From positions 5,937,786 to 6,001,785 of the forward strand of contig NZ_JAGIOO010000001.1 in the NCBI RefSeq assembly GCF_017876755.1: 64,000 nt of DNA, read 5' to 3'. The DNA is from Crossiella equi. Its GTDB lineage: Bacteria; Actinomycetota; Actinomycetes; Mycobacteriales; Pseudonocardiaceae. The position numbers were made by a program, and so were the translations under genes. Below, piece by piece: positions 1 through 8,126 of this stretch. Within the stretch, counting starts at the first letter, position 1, and each line of letters begins with the position of its first letter. Under the pieces are notes generated by a model. The model saw only the letters and a list, made by a program, of their open reading frames with translations. It ran no database searches and was not told the origin of the DNA.

Positions 1-1232
1 GCCCCAACCGCGCCGAACTCTGCGCGACCCTGACCACCAACCTCCACGACACCCTCCGCCAGGCCACGGAAGCGGACGAGGAAGCCGCCGCCGCACTGCG
101 CCGGATCACCCAGCTGACCACCGGCATGGCCCCGGGCGGCATCGACGTCTGCACCCCGCTCTCCGCCTCGATCCCGGCCGCGGGCACCTCCCCGGCCGAG
201 GTCAAGAAGTGGTGGGACGGCCTCTCCATCGCCGACCGCGAGTCCGTGCTGGCCACCGACGCGGCCCGCATCGGCGCCCTGGACGGCATCCCGGCCATCG
301 CCCGGGACCGAGCCAACCGCACAGTCCTGGCCGAACTCCGCGCGGAACTGGGCGGGGAACGCACCCGCCTGGAGGCCAAGTCGCACCGAACCCCGGACGA
401 CGAGAAGCGCCTGGAGGAGCTGCGCAAGAAGCTGGGCGGCCTGGACGCGGTCGCCAACCGCCTGGCCGAACCGGTGACCGCGGCGAAGCAGCAGGCCTTC
501 CTGCTGGGTGTCAACGCCGACGGCAACGGCCGGGCCGTCGTCGCCATGGGCAACCCGGACACCGCCACGAACGTGGCGACCCTGGTGCCCGGCACCGGCT
601 CCAGCCTCGCCGAGGGCGGTGCCTACCTGGACCGTGCCGATTCCATGCTCGAGGCCGCAGCGGTAGCGGGGTCGCCGTCCACGGCGGTGGTCAGCTGGGT
701 GGGCTACGACTCTCCGCCGGACGTCCCCGGTGCGATGAGCGAGAGCTACGCGGCCGACGGCAAACAGAGCCTGGCCCGGTTCCAGGAGGGCCTGCGCGCC
801 ACCCACGAGGGACAGCCCTCGCACAACACGGTCGTCGGGCACAGCTACGGGTCCACCCTGGTCGGGCACGCCGCCCGCGACCTCGGCCTGAAGGCGGACG
901 AGCTGGTGTTCATCGGCAGCCCGGGCGTGGGGGTGGAACGTGCCGACCAGCTGAACATCCCGCCGGAACGCGTGCACGCCAGCGTCGCCCAGAACGACAT
1001 GATCAAGGCGAGCAACGTCATGCCCAGCCCGGGATTCGGCGCCGAGCTCCGCGGCCCGCACGGCCCAGATCCCACTGCGGCCAGTTTCGGCGGCAGGCCG
1101 TTCACCTCGGACCCAGGCACCGCCAACCCGCTCGGACTGCCCAGCATCGCGGCCCACATGCAGTACTGGGAACACGACAGCAAGTCACTGAACAACATGG
1201 GGAGGGTCATTGCGGGTAAGCCGACGGTCTAG
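1..1232 (+). CDS. DUF1023 alpha/beta hydrolase, 5' end outside window
   Basis: The reading frame is open from the first complete codon (position 3), so the true start lies left of the window; the first ATG inside is at 126. The visible N-terminal part is helical and charged (about residues 1-60 of what is seen), as in WXG100-like leaders fused to DUF1023 domains. The C-terminal half carries the serine nucleophile elbow GHSYGS (about 835-855), typical of the DUF1023 alpha/beta hydrolase family of actinobacteria, often linked to ESX loci. Substrate unknown. The stop overlaps the start of the next gene by 23 bases, suggesting translational coupling. A degraded second copy of its 3' part lies at 1793-2102. 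Confidence 0.85.
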   Translation, partial: PNRAELCATLTTNLHDTLRQATEADEEAAAALRRITQLTTGMAPGGIDVCTPLSASIPAAGTSPAEVKKWWDGLSIADRESVLATDAARIGALDGIPAIARDRANRTVLAELRAELGGERTRLEAKSHRTPDDEKRLEELRKKLGGLDAVANRLAEPVTAAKQQAFLLGVNADGNGRAVVAMGNPDTATNVATLVPGTGSSLAEGGAYLDRADSMLEAAAVAGSPSTAVVSWVGYDSPPDVPGAMSESYAADGKQSLARFQEGLRATHEGQPSHNTVVGHSYGSTLVGHAARDLGLKADELVFIGSPGVGVERADQLNIPPERVHASVAQNDMIKASNVMPSPGFGAELRGPHGPDPTAASFGGRPFTSDPGTANPLGLPSIAAHMQYWEHDSKSLNNMGRVIAGKPTV

Positions 1233-1716
1233 ATGGGTGCTCGCGGTGGGGGCCGTCATCCTCGTCGGCTTGGCCGCACTCATGATCCACTGGTGGAGGG
1301 GAGCCGGGATGCAACCGACCATGACTCGGGAGCAGGCCGTTGAGCGGCTGGACACCCACTTGCGCGCAGCGATGGCGGTCCTGCCTGAGGGGGCGACCTT
1401 CGAGAAGGGCTTCAGCAACGTGACCCGCTGTGATCTGCCGTCGGACAGCGGTCCGAAGGGCCGGGTGTCGGCCGGTACGACCTACAAGATCCTGGGCGTG
1501 GCCATGACCGATTTCCAGGCCGTGTTCGAGAGGTTCAAGGGGCACTGGGCTCGCGACGGCTACATCCTCCTGGAGGACACCCGCCCCAAGAGTTGGTTCC
1601 TCCGGGTCCAGTCCACGCCTGAGGAGTTCCGCATGAGCCTCCAAGGCAACGACCAGGGAGGCCTTTTCCTCCTGGGCAGTTCACCCTGCGTCTGGCCCGA
1701 CGGCACCCCGTCCTGA
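1210..1716 (+). CDS. Small membrane-anchored protein, copy 1
   Basis: Product of 168 residues with a TTG start chosen because it keeps the basic N-terminus (RVSRRSR) ahead of a single hydrophobic helix at about residues 8-26. The rest is predicted to be outside the membrane. I do not recognise the family. A second copy lies at 2081-2587; both share the CDLPSDSGPKGRVS block and the C-terminal GSSPCVWP motif with two conserved cysteines, while the middle has diverged. It overlaps the upstream DUF1023 gene, so the two are probably co-translated and may work together at the envelope. Confidence 0.7.
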   Translation: MRVSRRSRWVLAVGAVILVGLAALMIHWWRGAGMQPTMTREQAVERLDTHLRAAMAVLPEGATFEKGFSNVTRCDLPSDSGPKGRVSAGTTYKILGVAMTDFQAVFERFKGHWARDGYILLEDTRPKSWFLRVQSTPEEFRMSLQGNDQGGLFLLGSSPCVWPDGTPS

Positions 1717-1792
1717 GCGGGCAGCGTCAACCGGAACAACGCCCCCGGCCGCCCGGCGGGCGGCTGCACGCACTCCAGGTTCCCGCCGTGCG

Positions 1793-2102
1793 TGTTGGGT
1801 GTCAACGCCGATGGCAACGGCCGGGCCATCGTGGCCATGGGCAATCCGGACACCGCCGCGAACGTGGCGACCCTGGTGCCCGGCACCGGCTCCAGCCTCG
1901 CCGAGGGCGGTGCCTACTGGACCGTGCCGACCGGATGATCGCGTCCGCGAAGGTCACCGGTCGTCCACAGCGGTGGTCAGCTGGGGTGGGCTACGACCCC
2001 GCTGGGGCTGCCCAGCATCGCGGCCCACGTGGAGTATTGGGAGCACCGGAGCGATTCGCTGATCAACATGGGGAGGGCCATTGCGGGTAAGCCGACGTAC
2101 TA
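1793..2102 (+). pseudogene. DUF1023 hydrolase fragment from the duplication
   Basis: This stretch repeats two separate parts of the DUF1023 gene: the segment matching 508-712 (encoding LGVNADGNGRA and PGTGSSLAEGGAY) and the C-terminus matching 1130-1232 (LGLPSIAAH through GKPTY and a stop). The part holding the GHSYGS nucleophile motif is deleted and small indels break the frame after GGAY. No functional hydrolase can be made. Its tail still overlaps the start of the second small gene, so the original gene spacing survives at the 3' side. Confidence 0.85.
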
Positions 2103-2587
2103 GATGGGTGCTCGCCGCGGGTGCCGTCGTCATCGTCGGGCTGACCGCGCTCACGATCCACTGGTGGAGGGGAATCGGGATGGAGCCGACCATGACGCGC
2201 CAGCAGGCTGTCGAACAACTGGACGCGCACCTGCTCGCGGCGCTGAAGGTCCTGCCGGAAGGGGCTGCGTACAAGAAGTGGTACGACGATGTGGTCCGCT
2301 GCGACCTGCCCTCGGACTCCGGTCCGAAGGGCCGGGTGTCGGCCGCTCTGGACTACGAGATCCAGGGTTTGCCCATGGCTGACTTCCGGGTCGTGTTCGA
2401 CAAGGTCGTGGACTACTGGACCCGCAACGGCTACACCGTCTTGGCCGACCAGCGCCCCAGTCACTGGTACGTCTGGGTCCAGTCCGCACCCGAGGAGTTC
2501 CGCCTCGCGCTCAACGGCAACGACGTGGGCGGCCTCTACCTCGGGGGCAGCTCGCCCTGCGTCTGGCCCAAAGGCACCCCGTCCTGA
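2081..2587 (+). CDS. Small membrane-anchored protein, copy 2
   Basis: 168 residues, the same length as copy 1 at 1210-1716, with a TTG start in the identical context. It has the same basic N-terminus, one transmembrane helix and the C-terminal GSSPCVWP block; the central region has diverged strongly (for example YDDVVRCD in place of FSNVTRCD). Its last 52 bases overlap tail-to-tail with the histidine kinase gene on the other strand. Because its hydrolase partner is destroyed, this copy has lost its coupled upstream gene. Family and function unknown. Confidence 0.65.
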   Translation: MRVSRRTRWVLAAGAVVIVGLTALTIHWWRGIGMEPTMTRQQAVEQLDAHLLAALKVLPEGAAYKKWYDDVVRCDLPSDSGPKGRVSAALDYEIQGLPMADFRVVFDKVVDYWTRNGYTVLADQRPSHWYVWVQSAPEEFRLALNGNDVGGLYLGGSSPCVWPKGTPS

Positions 2588-3921
2588 GCGGGCAGCGTCA
2601 ACCGGAACAACGCCCCCGGCTGCCCGGCGGGCGGCTCCACGCATTCCAGGTTCCCGCCGTGCGCCCGCGCGATGCCCAGCGCGATCGCCAAGCCCAGACC
2701 GGCGCCGCCCGAACCCCGGTCCCGCGAGGAGTCCAGGCGCACCAGGCGGTCGAAGATGCGGTCGCGGTCCTCCGGCGGGACGCCCGGGCCGGAGTCGGCG
2801 ACCTCGACGTAGGCCCTCTCGCCCAACCGGCCGACCTGGACGGTGACCACGCCGCCGCGCGCGGAGTAGCGGCGGGCGTTGCCCAGCAGGTTGGCCAGGA
2901 CCTGGGCCAGGCGGTCCGAGTCGCCCGGGACGACGACCGGGGAGCCCGCGACGACCACGTGCACGTTGTTGGCCAGCAGGCGGATGCGTTCGGCCTCCGA
3001 GCGGGACAGGGCCAGCAGGTCCACCGGTTCCCGGCGCAGCTCCAGGCCCTCGTCGATCTTGGCGATCGAGAGCAGGTCCTCGACCAGGCGGCTGGCCCGG
3101 CGGGCTTCCCGGGCCAGCAGGACGTTCAGGCGTTCGCGGTCCTCGAAGCTGGTCTCCGGGCTGCTCTGCACGACCGCCTCCGCCGCCGCCTGCACGCCCG
3201 CCAGCGGAGTGCGCAGCTCGTGCGCGGCGTCGGCCAGGAAGCGCCGCACCCGTTCCTCGGACTCCCGGGCCTGGCGTTCAGCGCCCTCCAGGGCGTCCAG
3301 CATCTCGTCGAAGGCCGCTGCCGTGCGGCCCATGTCCGTGCTGGGCCTGGTCGGGGACAGGCGGCCGCCCCGGTGCCCGCCCGCGATCGAGCGCGCCAGG
3401 CTGGTCATGCGGTCCAGCGGGCGCAGCGACAGCCGGATCACCAATGCCTGCACCAGTGCCACCGTGCCGAGCGTGCCCAGGCCCAGCAACGCCAGCAGCT
3501 GTTGCAGCCTGCGCTGCGCGGCGTTCGCGTCGTTGTAGTCGGCGACCAGGACGAGCAGCCGCCGGGGGTAGGCCGAGTTGCCGGGCAGCCAGCGCTGGAA
3601 GCGTTCCGGCTTCACCGCCTCGCCCTGGCTGGAGCCGCTGAACTCCTGGCCGTCCGGCAGGATGACCGTGCCCCGGATGCCACCGCCGGTCGCCTTGCCC
3701 GCCAGGTAGGCGGGATCGTTCTTCGGGTCCTTGGCCGCGCTGACGATCACGTCGGCGCGTGAGTGCAGCTTGTCCATCAGGTCGCGCCTGGACTGCACGC
3801 CGAACCGCCAGTCCACCAACACGATCAACGCGATCACCGCGGCCGCCGACACCAGGAACGAGCCCCAGGACACACGCCGGCGCAGCGAGCCGGTGCGCAG
3901 CGGCGGGGTGCGCTCGGTCAC
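2536..3921 (-). CDS. OmpR-class sensor histidine kinase
   Basis: 461 residues. It senses an unknown signal and phosphorylates the regulator encoded just upstream. Order seen: transmembrane helix (about 18-40), extracytoplasmic sensor region, second helix (about 140-165), HAMP linker, HisKA with phospho-acceptor motif AHELRTPLAG (about 232-241), then HATPase_c with N, DSGPGVP and GGAGLGLAI boxes near the C-terminus. The start overlaps the regulator stop by four bases (ATGA), so the pair is one transcription unit. The 3' end overlaps the small gene copy 2, and a fragment of this 3' end was duplicated at 1717-1792. Confidence 0.93.
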   Translation of the reverse strand: MTERTPPLRTGSLRRRVSWGSFLVSAAAVIALIVLVDWRFGVQSRRDLMDKLHSRADVIVSAAKDPKNDPAYLAGKATGGGIRGTVILPDGQEFSGSSQGEAVKPERFQRWLPGNSAYPRRLLVLVADYNDANAAQRRLQQLLALLGLGTLGTVALVQALVIRLSLRPLDRMTSLARSIAGGHRGGRLSPTRPSTDMGRTAAAFDEMLDALEGAERQARESEERVRRFLADAAHELRTPLAGVQAAAEAVVQSSPETSFEDRERLNVLLAREARRASRLVEDLLSIAKIDEGLELRREPVDLLALSRSEAERIRLLANNVHVVVAGSPVVVPGDSDRLAQVLANLLGNARRYSARGGVVTVQVGRLGERAYVEVADSGPGVPPEDRDRIFDRLVRLDSSRDRGSGGAGLGLAIALGIARAHGGNLECVEPPAGQPGALFRLTLPAQDGVPLGQTQGELPPR

Positions 3922-4604
3922 GGCTCGTTCGCGCGCAGCACGTACCCGAGCCCGCGCACGGTGTGCAGCAGGCGCGGGCCGTGCGCTTCCAGCTTGCGGC
4001 GCAGCGCGCTCACGTGCACCTCGACCAGGTTCGCGTCGTAGTCCTCATACCCCCACACCGCGGTGAGGATCTGCGTCTTGCTCACCACCCGGCCGCGCTG
4101 CGCCGCGAGGTAGCCCAGCAGCCGCAGCTCGGTGGCGGTCAGGTCGATCGGCACCCCGTCCCGGGACACGATGCCGCCGTCGGCGTCGATGACCAGGTCC
4201 GCGATCTGCGTGGTCGACGGCACCCGGTTGAGCCGCCGCAGCACCGCGCCCACCCGCGCGATCAGCTCGGCCAGCTCGAACGGCTTGACCACGTAGTCGT
4301 CCGCCCCGCCGCGCAGCCCGCGCACCCGGTCGTGCACGCCGTCCCGCGCGGTCAGCAGCACCACGGCCGAGTCGCAGCGGCTGCGCACCACGTCCAGCAG
4401 GGCGAACCCGTCGCGGCCGGGCAGCATGACGTCCAGGATGACCAGGTCCGGGCGGAAGGACTCCAGGTCGGCTTCCAGCGTGCGGCCGTCCGGGCGGGCC
4501 TGTGCGGCGTACCCGGCGGCGGTCAGTGCGGAGGCGACCGCGACCCGGATGGCCTCGGCGTCCTCCACGACCAGTACTCGTGCGGCGGTGCTCACCGGAC
4601 CCAT
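3918..4604 (-). CDS. OmpR-family response regulator
   Basis: 228 residues. Receiver domain with acidic pocket (VVEDAEAIR), phospho-acceptor Asp in LVILDVMLPGRDG (about residue 58) and the conserved Lys in YVVKPFEL, followed by a winged-helix DNA-binding domain ending GLGYVLR. It is the partner of the kinase at 2536-3921 and is first in that operon. It faces the DUF5666 gene across an intergenic stretch holding two pairs of hexamers spaced 11 bases apart, the usual spacing for an OmpR/PhoB-type dimer, so it very likely controls both its own operon and the divergent gene. Confidence 0.94.
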   Translation of the reverse strand: MGPVSTAARVLVVEDAEAIRVAVASALTAAGYAAQARPDGRTLEADLESFRPDLVILDVMLPGRDGFALLDVVRSRCDSAVVLLTARDGVHDRVRGLRGGADDYVVKPFELAELIARVGAVLRRLNRVPSTTQIADLVIDADGGIVSRDGVPIDLTATELRLLGYLAAQRGRVVSKTQILTAVWGYEDYDANLVEVHVSALRRKLEAHGPRLLHTVRGLGYVLRANEP

Positions 4605-4618
4605 TGTGGGGGGCGCGG

Positions 4619-4675
4619 GCTGAAGTCAGGCTGAAGGGCGGGCCCGCCGCTGGGGTGATTCAGCTCTGGTTCAGC
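4619..4675. promoter_or_regulatory. Paired 11-bp direct repeats, OmpR-type operator
   Basis: GCTGAA at 4619-4624 and 4630-4635 form a direct repeat with an 11-base period. TTCAGC at 4659-4664 and 4670-4675 form the inverted counterpart with the same period. The four hexamers are identical apart from orientation. They lie between the divergent regulator and DUF5666 genes. Tandem half-sites one helical turn apart are the known architecture for OmpR-family dimers; binding by the adjacent regulator is inferred. Confidence 0.75.
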
Positions 4676-4729
4676 TTCGACGAGGAAGGTCGGCCCCCGG
4701 AAACGTCCGTTCCGCTCCTGGAGGAAGCC

Positions 4730-5416
4730 GTGTCCGAACAACCTCTGATCGTGCCGGTCCCCGACGAGCAGCCGCCCGCCCGTCCCGGCCCGCCCCGGCG
4801 GCGCGGCCTCCTGGCCCTGGGGGCGGTGCTGGTGGCCGGTGTCGCGGGCGCCGCCGTCGGTGCCGTGCTGCTCGGCGGGCTCACCGGCACCGAGCAGCCG
4901 TCCGGGCAGCTCGCCCTGGCGGGCAGCGCGGGCCAGGTGCAGGAGGCCGCGGCACCGGAACGGCAGCGCCCGCACCGCCCCGGCCGAGGGGTCCCGGAGG
5001 GCAGCACCGTGCTGCTCGGCACACTGAAGTCGGTGGCGGACAACGCGGTCACCGTGACCAGGGACAGCGGTGGCGACCTCACCGTCAGCACCGACAGCCG
5101 CACCCGCGTGCGCGGCCAGGGCGTGACCGCGCTGCGCGAACTCAAGCCCGGCGGGCGCGTGGTCGTGCGGGTGGACAAGGACGGCAAGGCGCTGCGCGTG
5201 GCGGTGCCGAAGGCGCACGTGACCGGCACCGTCACCAAGGTCGACGGCGACCGCGCCACCGTGCTCGGCCAGAGCGGCCTCGCGGTGGTGGTCGACGTGT
5301 CCTCGATCACGGACAAGCCCAAGGTCGGCGACGTGGTCGCGGTCCGGGGCGTGGCCGCGGACGCGGGTGGGCTGCTCAAGGCCGACCGGGTGCGCCAGGT
5401 GCCCGCCCGCCGCTGA
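4730..5416 (+). CDS. Membrane-anchored DUF5666-like protein
   Basis: 228 residues from the GTG at 4730, chosen for the strong GGAGGA ribosome-binding site five bases upstream; the open frame extends further upstream but without such support. A short cytoplasmic, proline-rich leader is followed by one hydrophobic helix (about 28-52). The exported part has two OB-like segments of the DUF5666 type (for example GTVTKVDGDRATV). It is divergent from the two-component regulator and is its most likely target, so it may be an envelope stress or signal-buffering protein. The biochemical role of DUF5666 is not known to me. Confidence 0.75.
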   Translation: MSEQPLIVPVPDEQPPARPGPPRRRGLLALGAVLVAGVAGAAVGAVLLGGLTGTEQPSGQLALAGSAGQVQEAAAPERQRPHRPGRGVPEGSTVLLGTLKSVADNAVTVTRDSGGDLTVSTDSRTRVRGQGVTALRELKPGGRVVVRVDKDGKALRVAVPKAHVTGTVTKVDGDRATVLGQSGLAVVVDVSSITDKPKVGDVVAVRGVAADAGGLLKADRVRQVPARR

Positions 5417-5462
5417 GAACTCCGGTTGACCCGCCCGCGCGCGGGTCTGCCACCATCGTTTC

Positions 5463-5924
5463 GTGCCCTCCCGACCCGCTCCCGTGCGCTGGGGCCTGAT
5501 CCTGCTCGGTGTGGCGCTGGTCGGGCTCGGCACCGCACTGGTCGTCTGGCTGCGCCCGCTGCTCGGCGACACCCCGGCCCAGGCGCGGACCCGTGAGGCC
5601 ACGGCCACCGTGGTCACCTCCAGTCCGTGCTCGATGAGCCAGGCCAAGGACGTGGTCGAGGTCGAGGTCGACGGCCAGAAGCGCCAGGCCAAGCTCGACG
5701 GCTGCGGGCACCAGCCGGGTGAGAAGCTCCAGGTCGCCCTGCCCGAGTCCCTCGGCACGGGCGAGCTGGTCGTACTGCCCGCGGGCGCCGCCCCCACCAG
5801 CGGCGGACCGGTCAGCCGCCTGGACTCGGTGCTGCTCGCACTGGCCTGCGTGGCCGGTGCGCTCTACGGTTTCCTGCTCCGGATCAGGCTGCCCGGGCGA
5901 AACCATACGCAACCGAAGGTTTAG
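5463..5924 (+). CDS. Small two-helix membrane protein
   Basis: 153 residues from a GTG start. Hydrophobic segments at about residues 8-30 and 118-138 flank an exported loop containing a single Cys pair (CSMSQ and DGCGHQPGEK), which could form a disulfide. Short basic tails lie on the cytoplasmic side. I do not recognise a named family. It follows the DUF5666 gene by 46 bases on the same strand and may be co-transcribed with it. Confidence 0.65.
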   Translation: MPSRPAPVRWGLILLGVALVGLGTALVVWLRPLLGDTPAQARTREATATVVTSSPCSMSQAKDVVEVEVDGQKRQAKLDGCGHQPGEKLQVALPESLGTGELVVLPAGAAPTSGGPVSRLDSVLLALACVAGALYGFLLRIRLPGRNHTQPKV

Positions 5925-6005
5925 GGGAACCGGTTCGTCCCGTTTTCCGTCCCATCTCCGCACCATGTAGTTCAGCGGAGAGGGGCAGCCCATGGGGACG
6001 TCACC

Positions 6006-6743
6006 GTGACCGCGGGGACACGCCGAGCGGATCTGACACTGGACCCCCGCCAGCTCGCCGTGAGCTGGCACCGGCTCGGTCTGGGCGCGCCCCCGGCCGA
6101 ACTGGTCAGCTCAGCCGACGATGGCTTGTCCCTGCCCGCCCCGCCCGTCGAGGACCTGGCCCCGGCCCTGACCCTGCTGGCCACCGCCCAGCGCGAGGTC
6201 GCCCTGCACGTGTCCAGCCCCCGGCAGTGGGCGGTCGCGGTGGCCAGCGGTGACGCGGGCCTGCTCGCGGTGCGCAGCGGCAACCTGATCCGGCTGCGCC
6301 GGGCGTTCGGCACCGCGCTGCCCCGGCTCATCGTGGGCATCGCGCCCACCCACCGCGCCGGGCCGGGCCGGTCGGTGAGCGTGCCCAGCGCGGTCTTCGA
6401 CGAGGCCTGCGGCCGGGCCGCCACCGGCACCGAGGAGCTGGCCACCGCGCTGCGCACCCGCCGGGTGCGCGCCACCGACGCCGAGACCCTGGGCAACATG
6501 CTCACCGGCATCACCGGTGGCGGCCAGTTCACCGCGGCCATGCGCGACCGCACCGGCCGCCGCCACCAGGCCGCGCACCCGGTGAGCTTCCTGGACACCG
6601 AACGCGGCCGCTACCTGCTGGAACAGCGCGCCACCTACGACGGCTCGTCCTGGACCACGGTCGCCCCGGGCAACCAGGCCCGGGTCACTGCGCAGGTGCA
6701 GCGGCTGCTGGCGGACCTGTCCAGGACGCTGGGCTGGGACTAG
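6006..6743 (+). CDS. EspG-like ESX secretion-associated protein
   Basis: 245 residues, in the size range of EspG-family proteins, which in mycobacteria are cytosolic chaperones that bind PE/PPE-type substrates of type VII secretion. Recognised by overall pattern: an N-terminal strand-rich half with paired acidic loops, and a C-terminal half with GRRHQAAHPVSFLDTERGRYLL and a final helix VQRLLADLSR. A second EspG-like gene lies at 60316-61077 next to ESX substrates. No secretion machinery gene is beside this copy. Start GTG at 6006; an ATG at 5992 is out of frame. Confidence 0.72.
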   Translation: MTAGTRRADLTLDPRQLAVSWHRLGLGAPPAELVSSADDGLSLPAPPVEDLAPALTLLATAQREVALHVSSPRQWAVAVASGDAGLLAVRSGNLIRLRRAFGTALPRLIVGIAPTHRAGPGRSVSVPSAVFDEACGRAATGTEELATALRTRRVRATDAETLGNMLTGITGGGQFTAAMRDRTGRRHQAAHPVSFLDTERGRYLLEQRATYDGSSWTTVAPGNQARVTAQVQRLLADLSRTLGWD

Positions 6744-6744
6744 C

Positions 6745-8112
6745 TCAGCTGACGATGTCGGGCTTGGCGTCCCAGGTGTTGCAGTCGCGGCTGTTGTTGT
6801 TCTTCTGCCCGTGCGTGGCCCACGCCTTGTTGTTGCCGGGCGAGCCGTGGTCGCGCGGGCGCTTGTTGTTCGGCCAGTCCCCGCGCTGGCCGAGGTCGGC
6901 GACCGCCGCGTTGGCCAGGTTCCGGCTCACCCCGGCGCGCCCGGAGGCCGCGGCCAGGAACATCCCGGCGAAGCAGCTGGCCTGGAGCTCCTTGCGGCGC
7001 GAGATGGCCAGACCGGTCGGCGAGGTCTGGCCCGCGTCGTACATCTGCTCCCAGGCCGCGCTGAGGATGCCGCTCATCGACTGCACGTGGTGGCCGTACT
7101 CGTGCGCGAGCACGCCCAGGCTCGGTCCGGCCTGCACGTTCTGGCCGTCGTTGCGCTCCACGCGGGCGTTCATGTAGATCGTGTTGTTCCGCCCGCAGTA
7201 GAACGCGCCGCTGGCGTACCCGCCGGAGCTGCACGGGCTGTTGTCCTTGCCCACCACGACCTCCAGGCCGGGCGGGTCGTCGGGCAGGTTGGCCGCCCGC
7301 ATCACCGGCGCCCAGGCCTCGTGCATGCACTTCACGGCCGCGCCGTAGAAGGCGCGCAGGGCCTCCGCGCCGGACTTGAACGCGGGCAGCTGGCAGTTCG
7401 CCGGGGCCACCGCCTTGCCCGCCAGGTGCAGCGGGTTGTCCGCCAGCTTCGGCACCGGGCGCGGCCGGGGCGGTGTGGAGGAGGTCGAGGTGGTGGTGCG
7501 CGTCGTGGTGCGCGCGGTGGTCAGGCCCGTGGTGGTGCTGGACCGGGTGGTGGTCCACGAGCTGCCGGTGTAGCTGGGGTAGTTGTACCCGGGCTCGGCC
7601 ACGCTCGGACGGCTGCGGAAGGCACTGCCGACCACCGCGACCAGGCCCACCCCGACCACCAGCGCACCGGCCAGCACCAGGGCCACCACCGGCGCGGCGC
7701 TCTTGCGGCGCGGCGGCGGGTAGCCCATCGCGCCCCAGGGCTGCGGCGGCTGCCACGGCGGCGGACCACCGGGACCGGGACCGCCCGGCCGGGGCACGGC
7801 GTGCGGCGCGGCCATGGGCGGTGGCATGACGGGGCGCGGCGGTGGTGCGAACCCCGGCCCGGTGGGCTGCCGCTGGGGCGGGAACCCTCCTGGCTGCCGC
7901 GGGTGACCACCGAACGGCGCGGGCGGCGGCAGCGGGCGTCCCGGCCCACCCATCGGCATCGGCGGGGGCTGCACCGGTCCGGGCGGCGGCATCCGGCGCG
8001 GACCCTGCGGACCAGTCGGGGCCGGTGGCGCGGAACGGGGCGGCGGGGCGACCGGCATGGGCGGCGGCCAGCCGCCGGGAGGTCGTGCCCCGGGCGGAGG
8101 CGGGTTGGTCAT
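6745..8112 (-). CDS. Neutral zinc metallopeptidase with proline-rich leader
   Basis: 455 residues. A long Pro/Gly-rich N-terminal tail (about 1-135) precedes one transmembrane helix (about 140-165), a Ser/Thr-rich linker and an extracellular catalytic domain with HEYGHHVQ (about residue 338), the zinc motif of the YpfJ/PF04228 neutral metallopeptidase family. Conserved Cys pairs (PCSSGG and YCGRN; SCFAG) are present. The downstream paralogue at 8127-9161 keeps the same layout. Its stop abuts the EspG-like gene convergently (one base between). Substrate unknown. Confidence 0.88.
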   Translation of the reverse strand: MTNPPPPGARPPGGWPPPMPVAPPPRSAPPAPTGPQGPRRMPPPGPVQPPPMPMGGPGRPLPPPAPFGGHPRQPGGFPPQRQPTGPGFAPPPRPVMPPPMAAPHAVPRPGGPGPGGPPPWQPPQPWGAMGYPPPRRKSAAPVVALVLAGALVVGVGLVAVVGSAFRSRPSVAEPGYNYPSYTGSSWTTTRSSTTTGLTTARTTTRTTTSTSSTPPRPRPVPKLADNPLHLAGKAVAPANCQLPAFKSGAEALRAFYGAAVKCMHEAWAPVMRAANLPDDPPGLEVVVGKDNSPCSSGGYASGAFYCGRNNTIYMNARVERNDGQNVQAGPSLGVLAHEYGHHVQSMSGILSAAWEQMYDAGQTSPTGLAISRRKELQASCFAGMFLAAASGRAGVSRNLANAAVADLGQRGDWPNNKRPRDHGSPGNNKAWATHGQKNNNSRDCNTWDAKPDIVS

Positions 8113-8126
8113 GCTCGCTACTCAGC

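Larger units (their letters stand above)
506..2661. repeat. Diverged tandem segmental duplication
   Basis: Unit A runs from within the DUF1023 gene (about 506) through the small gene to about 1792. Unit B runs from about 1793 to 2661. Both units end in the same sequence that, in unit B, is the 3' end of the convergent histidine kinase gene; in unit A this is a 75-base orphan kinase fragment (1717-1792). The junction at about 1792 jumps from kinase sequence straight back to hydrolase sequence. Unit B lacks about 415 bases of the hydrolase (matching roughly 713-1129 of unit A). Confidence 0.85.
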
